Of a DNA stretch of 64,000 nt, positions 1-10,640 are shown one piece after another. A program made the position numbers and the translations under genes. Position 1 is the first letter of the stretch. Every line of letters starts with the position of its first letter. The notes under the pieces were generated by a model. It was given only the letters and a program-made list of their open reading frames with translations, searched no databases and was not told the DNA's origin. Origin of the DNA: Utricularia gibba (lineage: Eukaryota > Streptophyta > Magnoliopsida > Lamiales > Lentibulariaceae); NCBI GenBank assembly GCA_002189035.1, contig NEEC01000002.1, positions 5,045,001-5,109,000 of the forward strand, in the 5' to 3' direction.

Positions 1-78
1 GCCCGATTTACTCACTATTATTACTTACAAGAATCTCACATAAGTAAGTAATGGAATTCCGTGAAAACGAAGATGATT

Positions 79-739
79 TCATAGTGAGAGTCTGAGCTCC
101 AGGTCTATATCTGTGGAACCCCCTCTTGCTTCTGATCTCATGGAATCCATCTCCACCTCCTGAGACGTGAACGATGAACCCCAGGCAACGCAGTTAGCCG
201 TAGTGGATGTGCGGCAATGGAATGAATGAGTAAAGCCATGAGCTCACCTTGGCATGGGACTCGAAGAAGGGTCTAGTAGCATGCGGGCCAACCGAGACTG
301 GTTCTACTGGTGCATCTCTATGCTGCCATCTGCTTAAAGTGAAGGTCTGGTTAAGCAAATGAACATGAAGACGTTACGGGTAAGTAGGATCAGACGGTCA
401 CCTCGGAATAGCGTGGATGATAGGCTCTCCATACACGAAATTCGACGTACTCGGATCCGGCAAACCAACCTGCAAAAACTTCCATGTCAGATTCAAAATG
501 CCACCACCTCGATTGTTAAATTCAAAACAGTTTATGCAGACCAGATAGGCAAGCGGTGATAGATGGGGAGGAGTATCGTGAAAAGCAATGCCCCCCTCCA
601 TCTGACTGCTCATCCGGATCTTCTCAAGCTGTGCAACGCCAAGTCCCCTTTGCGGCTGTTTCGATGACTTCTTGGACTTTCTCGGGGTGGAAGAGGACAC
701 CGGGAACCGGGTCTGATCGCCCAGAAAGTTGCTCCCCAT
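79..739 (-). CDS. SPEAR: SPEAR/TIE-type EAR-motif transcriptional repressor (3 exons)
   Basis: Small plant adaptor of the SPOROCYTELESS/TIE (SPEAR) family; known members recruit TOPLESS-type corepressors to TCP factors in the nucleus. Exons 739-402, 329-248 and 159-79 join in phase through GT-AG introns of 72 and 88 bp to give 166 residues. The family signature KQPQRGLGVAQLEKIR lies at about residues 27-42, behind a basic Ser/Lys stretch (15-27). The protein ends in an EAR motif, DLELRLSL, at residues 159-166, exactly where the family carries it. The ATG at 739-737 begins MGSNF, close to the usual MGSSYFGE-like start. The gene is divergent from the unknown gene at 2.3 kb. The frame is open from ATG to stop, so it looks functional. 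Which SPEAR paralogue it is cannot be told without a tree. Confidence 0.88.
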
Positions 740-1047
740 CTCGGATCCCCGTTGCTGAAGCGGTCTTCCCCAGAATCAGCCCCCTTTTAAGGCGCCATCC
801 TCCTTTCTCCATTAATGCGATCTCGCAGTTGATTGTGCGCAGATTCATTCCCCTTTTGACTGCATGGCAATCCATCCCGGAAGAATATTGTGCAGAGAGA
901 GATCAGACTCGTCTTCCATATATCTTAGATTTATGGAATTGTACCGTACCTTCTTTATGACATGCTGTATTTTTCTCTACTGCAATCCATGATACTAACA
1001 AATGGAATGATCCCCACCCTATGCATATATGCAATGTAAAAAAGAGC

Positions 1048-1091
1048 CCCCCCCCCCCCCCCCATTATTTTATTTTATTTTATTTTATTTT
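1048..1091. repeat. Poly-C tract followed by TTTTA pentamer microsatellite
   Basis: A homopolymer of about 16 C is followed directly by about five TTTTA pentamers. It lies about 310 bp upstream of the SPEAR-like start codon. Length is likely to vary between individuals and is prone to assembly error. Confidence 0.85.
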
Positions 1092-1335
1092 TTGTAAAGG
1101 ATGGAATGGAGGGAGGGTAGGAGAGAGGGGGTGTAGGTGAGGTTAGAGAAGGGAATATCATTCGGATATGATCCAACATTAATGGTACGGGATCCGAAGG
1201 TGATTTGGAGGGGGTGCAATCAATTGATCCCTGAGCAGGTGGGCAGGGCATTCCCTGTTTCCAAAGGGACCTCATATTTCTCTATGCGTAGATTTAGATT
1301 TAGATTTGGTAGGGAATAGGAATTAGGGAATAGGG

Positions 1336-1399
1336 ATTGACCTGCCCACCCACCCACCCATCTTTGGTACTGCAGGATGGGATGGGATGGGATGGGATG
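1336..1399. repeat. CCCA and GATGG short tandem repeats
   Basis: Four CCCA/ACCC tetramer units near 1343-1359 are followed by four GATGG pentamers at 1376-1399. The two runs are partly complementary (CCCATC against GATGGG) and could pair. No function is evident. Confidence 0.7.
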
Positions 1400-2306
1400 C
1401 GTCTCCCATGGAAGATTCACTTCCCATCTTTCATCCTACCATATACGATTTGGAAAAACCAAATTCAGGCAACGTTTGAAAATAACTTCTATCTTTCAGA
1501 CGAGGGTTACACTCAACAAGGCTCTCAAATAAGAATGGGTATAACGTTAAGCTACTCACTCACCTCATATTCAAATGGGACGGACGATGCCACACTAACA
1601 CACCCTTTCACATATTTTACACAAAATATGAGTGACTGCATGTCGTCCCATTAAGGAGATGTAACAAAAACAAACAAAGAAAAGTTAATAAGACAATAAT
1701 CATAGTTTGTGGTTGTATTGAACGTATTTATCGAAGTGATTACTCTAAAACTCTTTTTTTTATTTTCTCAATAAAATTTCTTTTATGATATACCGACACC
1801 TCCTTTTTTTTTTTGAATGATATCTTATTTACTGTTTCTCTACAATTTTAAACCTCTAATATTACGGATTTTGAATTGAATATAAATTTTAAGATAGCCA
1901 AGGATGCTGATTTTTTTGTGGAGTGTAGTTGAATGTAAATTCCCTGATAAAATCTTAAATCAGCTTTGAAATCTAGGACATGAATTGCAAAAGATTTTTC
2001 ATATTTGAATATATTCGAAAGGAATATTACGAAACAAATACTCCGGCTGCTTGAAGGCCCAGGCTCCGGCCCAGGACCGGTCGAATATGGGAGGGGCGTA
2101 GGATAAGAATAGGCGCCAAAACTGCTGGGAACCAAGATCCAAATGAAACCCGGCAAGTGTAGCTTCAAACAAGCGGGGCAGCGTTCCATCACCTCCACGT
2201 CTATCTTTCGGCCGTCCAAGCCGTTGAGTGCTCCCCTCTGCGTTTCTTTTTCTCAATTTGTTCCTTTTTTCGTGTGTAATACTTCTGTGTCGCTTATTTT
2301 CTTAGG

Positions 2307-3729
2307 TTGAGTAAAAAAGGTGCGAATGCGAAATCGACATCTTCTGGGCAGCAGGATTCGCGTCTCTCTCTGTCAGATTTTCTTAACCGGAAGCTGCATA
2401 GAAGCTCCGTTCTGCCTTCGTCGGTTCAGGTTATATTTGGTAGATTCAAGTCAATGTTCAGTTCTATTTCCATGTGCACATTTTCTATGAATGAAGAAAC
2501 GGGTGTTTATTTTTATGAGCCAAGTGTTAGAGTAACGAGTTGTTTGACTTTTAGGTGATCTCTTTGAATTCTGTAGGTGTGCGTGTGTGTTGCATTTAAG
2601 AAATGCTTGCAAAATTACGTGCTAAAGAAAACTTGAGTGACATTGAAAATTATTTAGACCATGGTACTTGAGGGTACGTATTGTCTAAGTGCATTAATTA
2701 CTGGCATTTCCTGTGGAATATTGCGACGAAATGTCAATGATTGAAGGCTTTGAATGTGTATTGCAGGGCAAACATCAATCTTTTTTATCTCCCGTATGTG
2801 TCAAAGGAGGCAATCACACGAAAGCAGAAGCAGAAGCAGAATCAAAGTCTTTGACTGATGGCGCTTTTCATTTGTTCAAGGATGTAAGACTGGATAAAAA
2901 GCATGTTGGGGATTCAGATGTTTCAGATGAAGCTCATGTGAACAAGTTGCAGAAATCAGAGAACCCAAGGTCTCCATTTGAAGGTGACAACTGCTCCCCT
3001 TTTTTTCCTTTTTTTACTTCTGATGAATTCAGCAGCTGTTTCATATGTTGGTAGTGTTATAAATGCCCTCCAAAATTATGTGAGATGTGCCATCGGTACA
3101 AATGTTAACCTCTACCAATCAGGTGTGATCAATTCAAGAGATCTTACGTGATACTTGGGCCATGGTATCTTGTGTGATCGACAGTAGCCCAGTTTAGTCT
3201 TTATTTGTTATCGAACCTTCTTGTAGTTGGTGGGATAAGGATTTAAGTTACCTGGGCCATTCTTGTATATTCACGTATCTACTCTACTCTATCTTTGGTT
3301 TTAGTCTTTTACTAAACTTAAGGAACTGAAAGGCGTATCCATCTTAACTGAGTCCGAGAATGAATTGGGAATAAGGTCATGAAGAAGAACCGTCTTCTGG
3401 GAAGCGATTTGTGGTTCTTGGAGAAGAAGCAAGGCCTCATCAGAACTCGAGGAGGGCTCAAGAATCTAGGCCATTTTTCAATCACTGTAAGTCACAGTGG
3501 GAAAGAACTTCTAACCCCACATCTTCAACACCGAGATTTGCGTTCATGCAGATTCATTCTGCAGTATCACTACCTTATACAGATCCCTGTTTCCTTCACC
3601 TGAGCAGATGAGAATGGTTCCGGTTGGTGGGACAACGACATGGTGGGCATCGAAAACAAGGAGCTTGGATGCCATGAAGGATGGGAAGGAGTGGGATGCT
3701 CTGAGCTGGGGGGCACGGATTGGCATTAG
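2307..3729 (+). CDS. Plant-specific protein of unknown function (SLSDFLNRK...GWWD...LGGTDWH), 4 exons
   Basis: Exons 2307-2429, 2767-2983, 3376-3486 and 3608-3729 join in phase (donors at CAG/gt, GAAG/gt, CACT/gtaagt, stop TAG) to give about 190 residues. It matches, from recall, an uncharacterised land-plant family: SLSDFLNRKLH near residues 21-31, a charged variable middle, KRFVVLGEE after the third splice, and a Trp-rich C-terminus with FFNHYENGSGWWDNDM at about 147-162 and ending LGGTDWH. No catalytic motif, signal peptide or membrane segment is seen; the role is unknown. Relatives usually begin with Met immediately before SKKG, but here that codon is TTG, with an in-frame stop at 2277-2279 and no ATG between. 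A splice acceptor-like AG at 2304-2305 follows a pyrimidine tract, so an upstream first exon is possible; one candidate is ATG at 2087-2097. The start is therefore unresolved. Confidence 0.72.
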
Positions 3730-5264
3730 AAACAAGCATATCTCAGTTAGGGCGTGCTTGCTTCTTGCAAGTCTTTTGTTGAATACTTGCTCGGTGTTCC
3801 TAACTAGTATTTTAATCTAATTTGCCCGATGTGATTTTCTGTAATAAATTAAAAAGAAGTGAAATTATTAGAAAAATTATTTTTGCACTGCGCCAACACA
3901 ATATGATTTCATAAAATTACTAAAGGGAGTTGTAAGAATTAATTTAATTAATAAAAAAACTTCATTGTCCTGGTATGATACATCATGAATTTTAATTTTA
4001 ATTTTGAAAGATCATGATGTAGGATATTGGGGGTCTCACGTCTTCATTTAGGATCTTCGTTCAACATACATCTATTTAGATGGCGGGTGGTATTTTAATC
4101 AGAAAGGAAAATAATATTAAATTGAGCACCGTAGAGTTTTAAGCTTTTCATAAGTTTAGTTGTTTTGTCAGTGGTTATGAGATTGAAAAACTAACATCTT
4201 GGGGGTGGACAAGCATTTTGTTTAGGGTTCCACTAAACCCTAATAACTAATATGAAGATATATTCATGTACTTCCACAATAAATCTATTAACAAGTGGAA
4301 ACAAGCAATATTAGATAAATTAATTTCATTTGAGAAAAAAACAATACATGGGAATTAGTCCCATGACATTTATTTTGCTTCACTTCTAACAAAAATAAAT
4401 TTTTATGTAAAAAACTAGACAAAAATAGTGAGATAGCAATCATATACAATTAATACTTCAACATATAAAAGATATACATTTTTGAATATGAAAAATAAAC
4501 TTTTCATAGAAATTTATCAAAATATGTAACTTACAATTTTTCTAGAATGAATTCACGTTGATATAGAACACGTACTTTAAATGAGTGTATAAAAAATACA
4601 TTCACATAATTTTTCATTCCCTACTTCACTTTATTTAAACTAAAATTCTTTGAAAACTACCCTTTAAATGGAATTCATAGACATAAAGCCATAAAGAAAT
4701 TCATAGTTGTTTGCCTCAAAACAAAAGAATAATCAAGCATAATTTTATCATAAAATAAAATAGTGCATTAGAACTCATGATAGAATATTCCGGCCACTCA
4801 CCTACTCTTTTGGAAAATTCTCTTCAAGTACGAGATTCTCCCCCTTATCTTTTTATCCTCACATCTATCATACATATTATTCAAATATATATGAAATTTT
4901 TTTTTAGGTTATGATAGTATATGTAATTTTTTTTAGGTTATCTTTTTTTTTTTTTACCAATAAGCACAATTGAATTTAGGTTATCGTGAATAATCTAAAA
5001 TTCATTGCACCTCAAAATTTGAAAATTAATACTGACCCAAAAGGTGTAGATATTTTCCTATTGGGCTCAAATTTGGAGTAAGTTTGTTGATTGCATTGGA
5101 TGCTTTTCAATTGTAAAATGATTATTATAATAAAGTAACGTTCCCGCCAAATCCAGTACTATTCTTTTGTTCCGTTGGCGTTGGTGCTGCGCTGCCTCCC
5201 CTTTTTTCCATTTCCAAGGACCAGGGGGTGTACTGAGGAGTCAAAAAGGCACCGGGAGGCAGGA
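3730..5264. other. AT-rich intergenic DNA
   Basis: I see no coding signal or clear repeat. Contents are A/T runs, two copies of a TTTTTTTAGGTTAT-like motif near 4905 and 4929, and the upstream region of the membrane protein gene. No promoter element is called. Confidence 0.5.
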
Positions 5265-5771
5265 ATGAAGGGCAACTCAGATCTAGTCATCGGGGCAACG
5301 GTCGCCGTCGCGGCCACGGTGGTGGTAATCGTCGCGCTCCTCCTACTGCTACTCGCTGAGCTCTACTACTGCTCCCGGACAACCGCTGCTAGCAGTCCGG
5401 CGAAAGAGACGTACAAAAATTCGTTAGGTTTCGAAATCGACGGCGTCCTCCGCGTGCCGAGAAAATTACTCTTCCCGATCCCCAGCGAGTCGCCCGTCCG
5501 TGACCTGGAATCGGGTCCTCCATCGTCCGCCAGTGGAATCCTGTATTTCCGCAACCCGATGTACGGCGACGAAGAAAGAGGTACGGGGATTGAGAATCCG
5601 ACAGGATCTTCGTTCCCACTGACTCCACCGTTGAGTCCGATGAAGAAACTCGCGGTTGAAGGCGCCGACGGACTCTGGCCGAGAAGCGGTGGATCCGCGT
5701 TCGCTGCAGCGAGCGATGACGCAGTCTCGCAGTCGTCATCGTATTCCGTTTCCACTTCTCCGTCATGGTAA
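5265..5771 (+). CDS. Small single-pass plant membrane protein, intronless
   Basis: Uninterrupted 168-residue frame from ATG at 5265 to TAA at 5769-5771. The window is AT-rich, but this frame is clearly GC-richer, as expected of real coding sequence. Residues 7-31 form one hydrophobic segment (VIGATVAVAAT then a Leu run) followed by AELYYCSR. From recall, the AELYY motif after a transmembrane helix is typical of a poorly studied angiosperm family of short membrane proteins. The rest (about 37-168) is hydrophilic and Pro/Ser-rich, with FPIPSESP, GILYFRNPMYGDEE and FPLTPPLSP, and ends SVSTSPSW. No cleavable signal peptide is obvious, so it is probably anchored with the long tail facing one side. 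The frame extends upstream to 5175 without an ATG, so 5265 is the only reasonable start. Function unknown. Confidence 0.82.
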   Translation: MKGNSDLVIGATVAVAATVVVIVALLLLLLAELYYCSRTTAASSPAKETYKNSLGFEIDGVLRVPRKLLFPIPSESPVRDLESGPPSSASGILYFRNPMYGDEERGTGIENPTGSSFPLTPPLSPMKKLAVEGADGLWPRSGGSAFAAASDDAVSQSSSYSVSTSPSW

Positions 5772-7190
5772 TGTCGCCGTGCCGCCGTGTCGTTGTTGGC
5801 CTTCTGAAAGATTCCGTTCCTTTATCTTTCCCATCCTGCTTTTACGGCGTAGGTTATCTCTTCTTTTTTTGTCCCAGTTTGTTTTATTTGCTCTCTTCCA
5901 TAAAAGAATTCCGAACGTTGCGGATACTGAATTAGTTATTCTCAGGGTACCGCTGTAATAAATATTATTACAAGGACCCATGGTCCAAATTTACCAACTA
6001 TTTATGAAAAGTATTTAATTCCCATTATTTAGTTAAATTCAAAAAACATTATATCAATTTTAAATTATGCATTCCTTTTAATAATTCTGTAATTAACATA
6101 TTTTGAACTATTATAATGTAACTTGGGAAACGTGATGTAAGCATGTCCATTTGATACGGGCATTTAAGTTTAGCTTAGGTTTAATTAACTTGAATGTTTA
6201 TAAACAAGTATCCGACTTTCAAAGAACAAAATGTGTAGATTTATCATATGCTAAAAAATTGTTATAATGTCGGACAATTTTAGCTGTGTAGACCAGACCA
6301 GACCAGACCACCTTTGCAAATACAAAATCATCAGGCATTTTTTTATTAATTTGAAAATTGTGTAACAAGAATGGAACATTGTAGTGAAACTTTGCTTTGC
6401 GTTGTTGTGCGTTTGTGGTAAACAACATCACAATTATGTTGTGACGTGTGCTGCCGTTTTTAGCACATACACACACGTGTTAAGCCCAATAACGATTGTA
6501 TAAGATTTTTAAATAATAGAAATGGACATTCATTTTTGAAAAACCAATTTGGAAATTAACGGAAGCTATTTAAGCAATTTACCCTTATTATAATAATTCA
6601 TGTATGAAGATAAACATTTGATTAGTGTGTAAGATTTTAAATCGAATTTAATTTACTTGAATTTAGATAAATATTAATTAAATAGGCATTGAGATTGAAT
6701 TCCGTCTTATAAGAAACAAATAATTTGTGTTCAATTCTATTAAAATCTTTTATTTTCGTTTGAATAAAATAATTAAAAGAACACGAATAAAATTTATGTT
6801 TGATTACTTAAATAAATAAACATAAATAGATAATCAAATATAATTAAATATAATTGAACATATATAATAAAAATTATTAAATAGTATTAAATTATTTAAC
6901 AAATAACACATACAATATCAAATCTAAAAACAGTCTACCTCACCCCACTACCCTAACTCGCCGTCCCCTCCCCCCCTCCCCTCATTGCAATCAAATACTA
7001 CAAACCCTAATCACATCTTATTTACAAGTGAAGAGTGATGAGATAATGTGATGATTATTCCTTTTTTTACTGATTTTGTAGTATATAAAGTCAATTACTA
7101 CAATTGTAAACTTCATTATTGATTAATGTTTTACTTTATTCCTTAAATTTGAAAATGTTTTAATTCCTATAGATTGTAATTTTTTTGTTG
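5772..7190. other. AT-rich intergenic DNA with short repeats
   Basis: No supported gene. It contains GACCA pentamers at about 6291-6311, a dispersed AT-rich repeat at about 6640-6890 with a related copy in inverted orientation near 16280-16450, and a C-rich patch at 6940-6985. Confidence 0.5.
6640..6890. repeat. Dispersed AT-rich repeat (inverted copy near 16280-16450)
   Basis: The reverse complement of about 6730-6850 resembles 16325-16425, sharing ATTCAAACGAAAATAAA followed by ATTTTAAT and GAA(T)TGAAC-type words. Two copies in opposite orientation about 9.5 kb apart suggest an old transposon-derived repeat. Confidence 0.45.
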
Positions 7191-8360
7191 ATGTGACTCA
7201 TCATGATTTGGAAAATATTGCATAGAAAGCAAATGGTACACAAGACCACTCTTTGGTCTAGTGATGTCCACTAGATCTGAACACATTTGGAACCGTGCAA
7301 GGGATCACCTCGAAAAACTCAAAGTTTATCATCATTCTATCACATCCACATGTTTTCCAAGCTTGAAATCACCTTCTCATCAAGAGGAGAGTCCCGAATC
7401 ACAACATCTTAAAAGTCTTGGCCACCACAAAGGCTAACATAAGGAAAAAATTTCAAGCTCCAAACATTTGTTAGATGATCAGCCTTTCAAGACAAGCGAC
7501 GATCAGCTTGGAAAGTTCTTTAAAACGGTATGCTATGCATGGCATGACTCATCATAGTTTTGAAGATATCACATCAGAACCGAACAATGCATGAGGCCAC
7601 CCTTTGGTCTAGTGACATCCACTAGGTCTGAATACATCCAAAGTAGTACAAACATCACCTCAAAAACTCAAAATTTATTGTCATTATATCACACCTACAT
7701 GTTTTCCAATATAAAAATCACCTCTGTGTCAAGATAAAAATCCTAAATCAAAACATCTCGAACGTCCTAGCCATTTGTGCCATCGTAGAAGGCAAAAATT
7801 TGAGCTCCAAGCCTTCGTTGAATGATCGGATTTCAAAACAAAAGAGGATTGGCTTGGAAAGGGCTTCGAAACGGTATGCTATACATGACGTGACTCATTA
7901 TGGTTTTGAGGATATTAAATAAAAAGCAAATGGTGCATGAGGCCACCCTTTGGTCTAGTGAAGTCCACTAGGTCTAAACACAACCGGAATAGTGCATGAG
8001 GCTACCCTGGGGTCTAGCAACATCTACTTGGTCTAAACAAACTTTGGGCAGTGCAAGGGATCACCTCAAAAACTCAAAATTTATCATCATTCTATTAGAC
8101 CTACATGTTTTCCAAGCCTGAAATCACCTTCGTGTCAAGACGAGAGTCCCAAATTGCAATGTTTCGAACATCTTGACCACTTTGTCTCAAGACAGAAGTC
8201 TAAAATAAGGCAAAAATTCGAACTCTAAAACTTTATCAGATGATGGGCCTTTCAAGAAAAAAGACGACTGGCTTAAAAAAATCTTTAAAATGATATGCTA
8301 TGCATGTCATGACTTATCACGATTCAAAAGATATCTTGTCAGAAGCGAATAGTTTGGAAT
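7191..8360. repeat. Tandem array of about 350-bp units (3 to 4 copies)
   Basis: The anchor TGACTCAT-CAT-GTTTTGA-GATATC recurs at about 7194, 7545, 7891 and 8310, giving spacings of 351, 346 and 419 bp. Each unit repeats the same ordered landmarks: GGTCTAGTGA-TCCACTAG, ATCACCTC-AAAACTCAAA, CCTACATGTTTTCCAA, AAATCACCT and an ACGGTATGCTAT-CATG-ATGACTC end. The third unit is longer because the GTGCATGAGGC-ACCC-GGTCTAG block is itself duplicated (about 7935-8010). Units differ by many substitutions, so the array is old. No open frame persists. Confidence 0.85.
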
Positions 8361-8460
8361 TTGTTTAACCAAGGAAGAGAAAGAAAATCTGAAAGGAAAA
8401 GAAGTAGAAAAGTGTTTTAAAAATAATAAAAAAAAGACAACTAAAGTATAAGAGATAATG

Positions 8461-10250
8461 GAGTAATTTATTAGCCAAAGTAGATCAAAGGGTTCAAATT
8501 ATAGAAATTATATAATGAATAATTCAATTTACCTACATCTAAAACTACAACTCAGTTGCATAGAGATTTTAAAGATTGTATTCCAAGGTATGAAAAGCAT
8601 TATTCGAAGCAACAATTTATATCAATTGCTACTATTTTTTTCTAATGATTGTGTTTCTAATGCTTTATTTTTTGATTATGATCATTGTAATGTGAGGTTA
8701 CTTGTTGCACATATGATTCTTGTTCATGAGTATCCTTTTAATATGATGTAACATATGGTTTTTAAGAAGTTCTTGTATGCAATTCCTCATTTTATGTTAA
8801 GATTACTGGATAAGGAATGAAAAAATATTGTCTTACTATATATAATCTAGAAAAAATCAAGTCGAAGATATTGTTGAAGAATGTGGAGATAATTTTGATT
8901 ATAACTGATTTGTGGAAATATAGTACAAAGATTAGATATATGGTTATAACATGATATTTTTTGGATTATAATTGAAGCTTACAAAAACGTGTGTTGAATT
9001 TTTGGAATTTTCCATCTTTCTATACATAAGTTATTATTATAGATGTACTGATGAATTGTTTTACTAATTGATGGATTGAAATAAAGTATATAGTACCATA
9101 ATTAATAATGCTATTTATCACTATTACAGATGTTCAAAGAGAACTTGATGGAAAATAATTTATCTATTAAAATTCAATTATCTTATGTTTGTTGTTATGT
9201 TCATATATTAAATCTTTTAATATAAAATGGTTTAAATAAACTTGGTGATGTTGTTGATTGTATTAGAGATGAAACAAATATTTCAATAGTTTAAAAGTTC
9301 ATCTGATAGAATTTAGAAAATATAAAAAAATATTACAATTTTTTATTATAAAATTAATTTTGGATTAACTTATTAGATAGAATTTCACATATATGATGAT
9401 ATCATCTACCTTTGAATTAAAGATGTGTTGGTGAGATATAAAAAAAGAGATATTGATTTTTGTTATGTGATTTTTTAAACTTATTTGTATATGTTGATAA
9501 ATATTATTTCAGTTTAACGTTATCTAACTTCTAATCTTTTTCTTATAGAGCTTTGTAAATTAAATTAACTTTTGATTGAAAAAAGTTTATATTCTAATGC
9601 TCTTATGAGGGCTATGATTTTCAATATGATTTTGCAATTTGATAAGTATTGGAGTGAATACAATATGGTAATAGAATTATGATATATTTTAGATCCTAGA
9701 TATAAATTAGAGTTCTTGAAATTTACTTTTCTAATATTGTATATAGAAGATAAGACATAGGAGAAAATCTAGGAATTCAATAAAATATTATCTAATTTAT
9801 ATAATGAGTACACTATACAACATCTAAATTTAGTATGATAGAAACTTATTTACCAAGATAAGATAATATTTTTGGTTGAATACGAGATTATAACCAAAAA
9901 ATTGTAACTAGTATGTCGAAGTTTGATTTTTTTAGAAAAAAACCAATGTCTCATTTTTTGAAGAAGTTAAATTTAGAAGTCTATTTATCAGATGATGCTA
10001 TTAATGTGATCTTAGTGATACTAATGTTTAATCAAAGTTAAATATTTTTAATTGATGGAAAATAAATAATGTGAAATATCTTATATTAGCCAATATTGTA
10101 ATGCATATTACCTATTTCTATGATATCTATTATACTAGAACCTAATTTTTAGTGTTAATGGTCGAGTTATAGATGATTTTCGATCAAACTTATCAACTAA
10201 AACTTATGAGATATTACTTTGTACTAGGGATTGACGGAGAAAATTCATGA
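8461..10250 (+). pseudogene. Degenerate hAT-family transposase (element 1)
   Basis: Decayed hAT transposase, frameshifted and full of stops. Near 8665-8800 the frames read FDYDHCNVRLLVAHMILVHEY and then FKKFLYAIP, the conserved stretch before the hAT catalytic core. The region near 10150-10240 reads SVNGRVIDDFRSNLSTKTYE then LLCTRDW, the C-terminal hAT dimerisation motif. Between them fragments can be followed only weakly. No intact frame longer than 78 codons remains, and no terminal repeats were found. It sits directly after the 350-bp array and may have carried it as non-coding sequence. Confidence 0.65.
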
Positions 10251-10640
10251 AATAAAAAAAGATATACATGTAATTAATATTATTTGTATATTTATTTGAA
10301 TACATCTAATTATTTAATTTAATAATAATTATATTCTTGTGAAGTAGGTATGATTTTATTGAAAAATAGAGTCAAGATAGTAACACAAGTGTTGAAGTTA
10401 AAATTAAAAGAATAAGAATGTGATATATATATATATATATCTCTTATTTTTATATTAAATATGAATATATTTTATTAGAAACATAAATAATAATAATTTT
10501 TTATATTTAAATTTTTATTTAAATATATTACTATTTTTAAAATAATTTAGACTATAAAAATATAATAATTTGTATATATATATATATATATATATTCTTA
10601 AATGCTATTAAATATGTGTGAACATTAAATAAATGTATAT
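10251..10640. repeat. AT-rich spacer with AT/TA dinucleotide runs
   Basis: TA-type microsatellites lie at about 10423-10440 and 10573-10596. No coding signal. Confidence 0.7.

Larger units (their letters stand above)
740..2306. other. Divergent intergenic region with simple repeats
   Basis: No supported gene. This is the shared upstream region of the SPEAR-like gene (-) and the 2.3-kb gene (+). It holds a run of about 16 C at 1048-1063, a TTTTA pentamer run at about 1066-1091, and a short run of ACCC/CCCA units facing GATGG pentamers (about 1340-1399). Poly-T tracts lie at 1755 and 1805. Open frames here are short, lack family resemblance and overlap these repeats. Confidence 0.6.

Noticed and set aside
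556-960. Plus-strand open frame of 134 codons
   Set aside because: It lies antisense to the SPEAR-like exon 1 and its promoter. The minus strand carries the conserved motif.
5366-5766. Two overlapping minus-strand open frames of 125-129 codons
   Set aside because: They are shadows of the GC-rich membrane protein gene on the plus strand; they lack any motif and the plus frame has a clear transmembrane segment.
7191-8360. CRISPR-like spaced repeats
   Set aside because: The units are about 350 bp contiguous tandem copies with no short direct repeat and unique spacer pattern, and the genome is a plant's.
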